Assembly: GCA_965660165.1 (NCBI GenBank)
Contig: CBFHYU010000001.1
Location: 124,001-188,000 of the forward strand
Length of the DNA stretch: 64,000 nucleotides
Direction of reading: 5' to 3'
DNA from: WTJO01 sp965660165
GTDB taxonomy: Bacteria; Pseudomonadota; Alphaproteobacteria; Puniceispirillales; Puniceispirillaceae
The position numbers were made by a program, and so were the translations under genes. Position 1 is the stretch's first letter. Every line of letters starts with the position of its first letter. Below the pieces are notes generated by a model that was not told where the DNA came from, made no database searches, and was given only the letters and a program-made list of their open reading frames with translations. Shown one piece after another: positions 61,592 to 64,000 of this stretch.

Positions 61592-62824
61592 ATGCGGCGC
61601 GTAGTTATTACAGGAATAGGCATTGTCTCCTCTATTGGCAACAATGCAGAAGAGGTACGCCAGTCACTTTATGATGGCCGTTCTGGCATTGTGGCTGCAC
61701 CTGATTTTGCCGAGCTTGGATTTCGCTCGCAAGTAAAAGGCGCCGTTGATATTGACCTTGCCGCATTGATTGATCGCAAACAAATGCGCTTTATGGGCGA
61801 AGGCGCAGCCTATGCTGTGGTTGCAATGCAGCAGGCCGTCGCTGATTCTGGCCTAACTGAGGCAGAGGTATCGCACCCTAAAACTGGCCTTATTGCAGGC
61901 TCAGGCGGGCCATCAACAGCCAATATGCTAACCGCCTTTGATACCACCCGCGAAAAAGGCCCAAAACGGGTTGGTCCTTATATGGTGCCACGCTGTATGT
62001 CATCTACTGTGTCAGCCTGTATTGCGACCTTCTTCAAAATTAAGGGGGTGAATTATTCACTATCATCTGCCTGTTCAACTTCAGCGCATTGTATCACCGC
62101 AGGCGTTGATGCGATTCGATATGGCATGCAGGATGTTGTATTTGCAGGCGGAGGTGAAGAACTTCATTGGACATTGTCGGTGCTATTTGATGCAATGGGG
62201 GCAATGTCATCACAATATAATGATACACCACAAAAAGCCTCACGCGCGTATGATGCACACCGAGATGGGTTTGTGATAGCGGGCGGCGGCGGTATGGTCG
62301 TGCTTGAAGATTATGAACGGGCAAAAGCAAGAGGCGCAAAAATCTATGCAGAAATTGTAGGCTATGGCGCAAATTCTGACGGTTATGACATGGTAGCACC
62401 ATCTGGTGAAGGTGCTGTTAGATGTATGAAGCTTGCACTTGATGGCTTTACAGCCCCGCTTGAGATGCCTGTTGACTATATCAATGCACATGGCACATCA
62501 ACACCGGTTGGTGATGTCAAAGAACTAGAAGCTGTGCGCGAGGTATTTTCACCAAAAGGCTATTTGCCTGTTGTCACCTCAACTAAATCACTAACTGGCC
62601 ATTCTCTTGGTGCAACAGGTGTTCAAGAAGCTATTTATACCTTGCTTATGATGCAGCATAAATTCATTGCGGCGTCAGCCAATATTGAAACTCCAGACCC
62701 CGCTATCGGCGATATTCCGATCCCGCAAACGCGTATGGATAATACAACTATCAATCTGGCGCTATCAAATTCATTCGGGTTTGGCGGCACAAACGCCACC
62801 CTTGCGCTGGCACGAGTTGAATAG
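61592..62824 (+). CDS. fabB: Beta-ketoacyl-ACP synthase I
   Basis: A 410-residue condensing enzyme. The nucleophile Cys lies in SSACSTSAHCI, the catalytic histidines in NAHGTSTPVGD and LTGHSLGATGVQEA, and GFGGTNATLAL ends the fold. Presence with fabA identifies it as the FabB needed to elongate the cis-unsaturated intermediate. Length and motifs are normal. Confidence 0.95.
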   Translation: MRRVVITGIGIVSSIGNNAEEVRQSLYDGRSGIVAAPDFAELGFRSQVKGAVDIDLAALIDRKQMRFMGEGAAYAVVAMQQAVADSGLTEAEVSHPKTGLIAGSGGPSTANMLTAFDTTREKGPKRVGPYMVPRCMSSTVSACIATFFKIKGVNYSLSSACSTSAHCITAGVDAIRYGMQDVVFAGGGEELHWTLSVLFDAMGAMSSQYNDTPQKASRAYDAHRDGFVIAGGGGMVVLEDYERAKARGAKIYAEIVGYGANSDGYDMVAPSGEGAVRCMKLALDGFTAPLEMPVDYINAHGTSTPVGDVKELEAVREVFSPKGYLPVVTSTKSLTGHSLGATGVQEAIYTLLMMQHKFIAASANIETPDPAIGDIPIPQTRMDNTTINLALSNSFGFGGTNATLALARVE

Positions 62825-62839
62825 TCAGGATATCATAAT

Positions 62840-63628
62840 ATGGGTATTTTGAGCGGCAAAAACGGCCTGATTATGGGGGTTGCTAACGAGAAGTCAGCAG
62901 CGTGGGGCATTGCAAAAGAAGCAGCAAATCAAGGCGCAGAACTAGCCTTTACCTATCAGATAGATGGGTTTCGCAAACGTCTTGAGCCGCTTGCGAGCAG
63001 TATTGGCTCATCCCATTTAATCGAATGTGATGTTGCCTCGCATGATAGTATAACAGCGGCATTTTCCCAGATTGCCTCATTTTGGGATAGGCTTGATTTT
63101 GTGGTGCATGCGATTGGGTTTTCAGACAAGTCAGAGCTGAAAGGCGCCTATCTTGATACTAGCCGCGAGAATTTTAAACAAACGTTGCTTATTTCTGCCT
63201 TTTCTTTCACTGAAGTGGCACAGGCGGCACGTCCGCTTATGACACAAGGCGGCTCATTATTGACATTATCCTATCTAGGCGGAGTGAGAACGACCCCGAA
63301 TTATAATGTTATGGGTGTTGCCAAAGCTGCACTTGAAGCATCAACACGCTATCTAGCTGTCGATCTTGGCAGAGATAATATCAGGGTAAATACCTTGTCT
63401 GCTGGCCCGATGCGCACCCTTGCAGGGGCAGCGATCTCAGGCGCGCGCCATATTTTCAGACATTCAGAACAGCAGGCACCGCTAAAACGAAATCCTGATA
63501 TTTATGAAGTAGGAAAAGCAGCTGCTTATCTGTTGTCTGATCTATCAAGCGGTGTAACTGGCGAGCTTCATTATGTTGATGGCGGCTATCATCATGTTGG
63601 CGTGCCGCAAGAACTTTCCGAAGAATAA
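62840..63628 (+). CDS. fabI: Enoyl-ACP reductase (NADH)
   Basis: A 262-residue FabI. GVANEKSAAWGIAK near the N terminus, the ACP-binding FVVHAIGFSDKSELKGAY, and the Tyr-x6-Lys active site in NYNVMGVAKAALEA define it. It reduces trans-2-enoyl-ACP in the last step of each elongation cycle and is the triclosan target in other bacteria. AGGA precedes the ATG. A strong terminator follows within 4 nt of the stop. Confidence 0.95.
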   Translation: MGILSGKNGLIMGVANEKSAAWGIAKEAANQGAELAFTYQIDGFRKRLEPLASSIGSSHLIECDVASHDSITAAFSQIASFWDRLDFVVHAIGFSDKSELKGAYLDTSRENFKQTLLISAFSFTEVAQAARPLMTQGGSLLTLSYLGGVRTTPNYNVMGVAKAALEASTRYLAVDLGRDNIRVNTLSAGPMRTLAGAAISGARHIFRHSEQQAPLKRNPDIYEVGKAAAYLLSDLSSGVTGELHYVDGGYHHVGVPQELSEE

Positions 63629-63658
63629 AAAAGCTGGCGAACATGCCGCCAGCTTTTT
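63628..63658. terminator. Bidirectional intrinsic terminator after fabI
   Basis: AGCTGGCG (63632-63639) and CGCCAGCT (63647-63654) with a seven-base loop, flanked by an A-run on the left and TTTT on the right. The A/T runs extend the stem, so it can end both the fab operon and, on the minus strand, pnp. Confidence 0.85.
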
Positions 63659-63694
63659 ATATATTGCCAGAATTTGTAACCTTGCGGGATGGCG

Positions 63695-64000
63695 CTAGGC
63701 TTCAGTTTCCAAATCTTCGCCTGTTTCCTGATCTACACGCTTCATTGACAGCTTCACCTTATTGCCGTCAAATCCAATAACTTTGACCTTAACCATATCC
63801 CCTTCAGAACAAACATCAGTGGTTTTTGCCACACGCTCATTCTTCATTTCAGAAATATGCACAAGCCCATCACGTGCGCCCAAGAAATTCACAAAGGCAC
63901 CAAAATCAACTGTCTTGACAACTTTGCCTGTATAAATCACGCCTAATTCAGGCTCTGCGGTAATATCACGGATACGGGCAAGCGCTGCATCAGACGAGCT
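63695..64000 (-). CDS. pnp: Polynucleotide phosphorylase, C-terminal end (partial)
   Basis: The frame runs off the window at 64000 and ends in a stop at 63695. The visible 101 residues include IRDITAEPELGVIYTGKVVKTVDFGAFVNFLGARDGLVHIS and the rest of an S1 RNA-binding domain, as at the PNPase C terminus. PNPase degrades RNA 3' to 5' phosphorolytically within the degradosome. The last residues (VDQETGEDLETEA) are acidic. The start lies outside this window. Confidence 0.9.
   Translation of the reverse strand, partial: SSSDAALARIRDITAEPELGVIYTGKVVKTVDFGAFVNFLGARDGLVHISEMKNERVAKTTDVCSEGDMVKVKVIGFDGNKVKLSMKRVDQETGEDLETEA

Noticed and set aside
1..64000. Prophage, insertion sequence, CRISPR array, toxin-antitoxin or restriction genes
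   Set aside because: No integrase, transposase, cas, or typical paired small genes or repeat arrays were seen on either strand.

Overview
The window is a gene-dense chromosomal segment of an alphaproteobacterium, with no phage, transposon, rRNA, tRNA or CRISPR sequence that I can see. The alphaproteobacterial call rests on several things. The gene order is mutM / rpsT-dnaA-dnaN-recF-gyrB with ubiE-ubiB-coaBC-dut-thiF alongside. There is a RegB/RegA (PrrBA) redox two-component pair, a fabA-fabB-fabI operon and a HpsN-type dehydrogenase. The many acyl-CoA, sugar-acid and small-organic-acid catabolic genes, the modest GC content and the very short intergenic gaps suggest a marine heterotroph, perhaps near the SAR116 group. 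That placement is inference.

Layout. 1-4931 (+): an operon for a membrane-bound succinate dehydrogenase/fumarate reductase-like complex (Fe-S subunit, two small membrane anchors, flavoprotein) followed by a two-subunit class I fumarase. 4976-9920 (-): an MFS transporter, a probable small RNA on the opposite strand, a histidine phosphatase, a thiolase and a large acyl-CoA dehydrogenase. 10188-19773 (mixed): a KDG-kinase-like sugar kinase, a fatty-acid-hydroxylase/GMC-oxidoreductase pair, a ketopantoate-reductase-like protein, an aldehyde dehydrogenase, and an operon of an ACAD11-like acyl-CoA dehydrogenase, a phosphotransferase kinase and a LysE exporter. 19982-28322: a sugar-acid region (SDR, D-erythronate dehydrogenase, XylD-type dehydratase, diketo-acid hydrolase, beta-hydroxyacid dehydrogenase, 2-hydroxyacid dehydrogenase, gluconate-5-dehydrogenase-like SDR, BKACE).

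28477-43803: a flavin reductase, quinone reductase and aminotransferase, then a long minus-strand run. That run holds an RraA-like protein, an SDR, a HpsN/histidinol-dehydrogenase-like enzyme, an FAD/NAD protein, four EamA-family exporters, a metallo-hydrolase, a fumarylpyruvate-hydrolase-like protein, DUF4864, a haloacid dehalogenase and MetZ. 43970-54100 (-): regA, regB, gyrB, recF, dnaN, dnaA, rpsT and mutM, with regB overlapping gyrB. 54240-64000: ubiE, ubiB, coaBC (with an extra N-terminal helix-turn-helix), dut, a ThiF/MoeB protein, a 2-hydroxyacid dehydrogenase (-), an SH3 protein, fabA-fabB-fabI and the C-terminal end of pnp (-).

The main second-look items are these. (1) An unannotated structured small RNA with an anti-Shine-Dalgarno CTCCTCCC stretch at about 6236-6376. 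(2) A CoaBC carrying an N-terminal HTH, with a perfect 17-bp palindrome just upstream that could be its operator. (3) An ACAD11-like dehydrogenase plus kinase pair resembling the fused animal ACAD10/11 enzymes. (4) A flavoprotein of the SdhA family whose covalent-FAD histidine is a cysteine, in an operon with fumarase. (5) The redox sensor regB translationally overlapping gyrB. I found nothing that I would call a clearly new defence or mobile system.
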